Positions 5,101-5,203 of a stretch of 5,203 nt of DNA are shown here, in pieces. The DNA is from Defluviitaleaceae bacterium (GTDB lineage Bacteria; Bacillota; Clostridia; Lachnospirales; WQUN01). Under the pieces are notes generated by a model. The model ran no database searches. It was not told the origin of the DNA and worked only from the letters and a program-made list of their open reading frames with translations. The DNA is taken from the NCBI GenBank assembly GCA_009782245.1, contig WRKK01000161.1, forward strand, positions 1-5,203, written 5' to 3'. Each line of letters begins with the position of its first letter. Position 1 is the stretch's first letter. A program made the position numbers and the translations under genes.

Positions 5101-5203
5101 TGTGCAACCACCTCATAATTAAGCAAGTAATCCACGTTTGGGCTGTCTTCAAAATATAGTTCCGCTGATTCAAGCATATTTTTTTGGATTTCGTGGATTG
5201 TAT
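5097..5203 (-). CDS. Antitoxin-like protein, C-terminal fragment, N-terminus beyond window
   Basis: The frame enters from the window edge and has 34 visible codons, ending in N-Y-E-V-V-A-Q and TGA. It contains M-L-E-S-A-E-L-Y-F-E-D-S. The fragment is acidic and partly amphipathic, like the toxin-binding tails of many small antitoxins. The stop overlaps the PIN gene GTG start by four bases (GTGA), and the PIN ribosome site lies inside this frame, which is the usual antitoxin-first layout. The DNA-binding half (ribbon-helix-helix, AbrB or Phd type) is outside the window, so its family cannot be told. The antitoxin role is inferred from position. Confidence 0.65.
   Translation of the reverse strand, partial: TIHEIQKNMLESAELYFEDSPNVDYLLNYEVVAQ

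Noticed and set aside
4961..5173. Minus-strand 70-codon frame overlapping the PIN gene start
   Set aside because: It overlaps the PIN gene in another frame, and the PIN catalytic motifs plus the GTGA junction explain the region better.

Overview
The window looks like chromosomal DNA of a Gram-positive bacterium of the class Clostridia, possibly Lachnospiraceae-like. The evidence is moderately AT-rich DNA, Shine-Dalgarno sites close to AGGAGG, some TTG and GTG starts, and the flagellar gene order flbD-motA-motB-fliL-fliM that is typical of that group. All supported genes lie on the minus strand, so the text below follows transcription from high to low coordinates.

Upstream block (5203 to 3952): a compact four-gene operon that enters from outside the window. 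It starts with the C-terminal 34 codons of an antitoxin-like protein. This overlaps (GTGA) a 138-residue PIN-domain ribonuclease with the expected acidic residues. That gene overlaps (ATGA) a 127-residue acidic protein, and 13 bases further on comes a 112-residue acidic protein. The last two are diverged tandem paralogs that share a Trp-rich core (W-Q-Y/F-N, then N-x-W-V-Y-x-G). I do not recognise their family. Their coupling to a toxin-antitoxin-like pair is the most interesting feature here.

Switch region (3951 to 3794): non-coding and rich in A and T tracts, with a good extended -10 promoter (TGATATAAT). This promoter probably starts transcription of the flagellar genes independently of the toxin-antitoxin block.

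Flagellar block (3793 to 1): flbD (small regulator), motA and motB (stator ion channel), fliL (stator-associated protein) and fliM (C-ring switch protein that binds CheY-P, cut by the window edge). Spacing is tight except for a 448-bp gap between motB and fliL. That gap holds three clusters of short tandem repeats, one of which begins inside the motB stop codon. Together these genes build and control torque generation: MotA4MotB2-type stators push on the rotor, FliL sits around the stator, and FliM receives the chemotaxis signal. The flgE hook gene that often precedes flbD in related genomes is absent from the expected place, where the toxin-antitoxin-like block lies instead.
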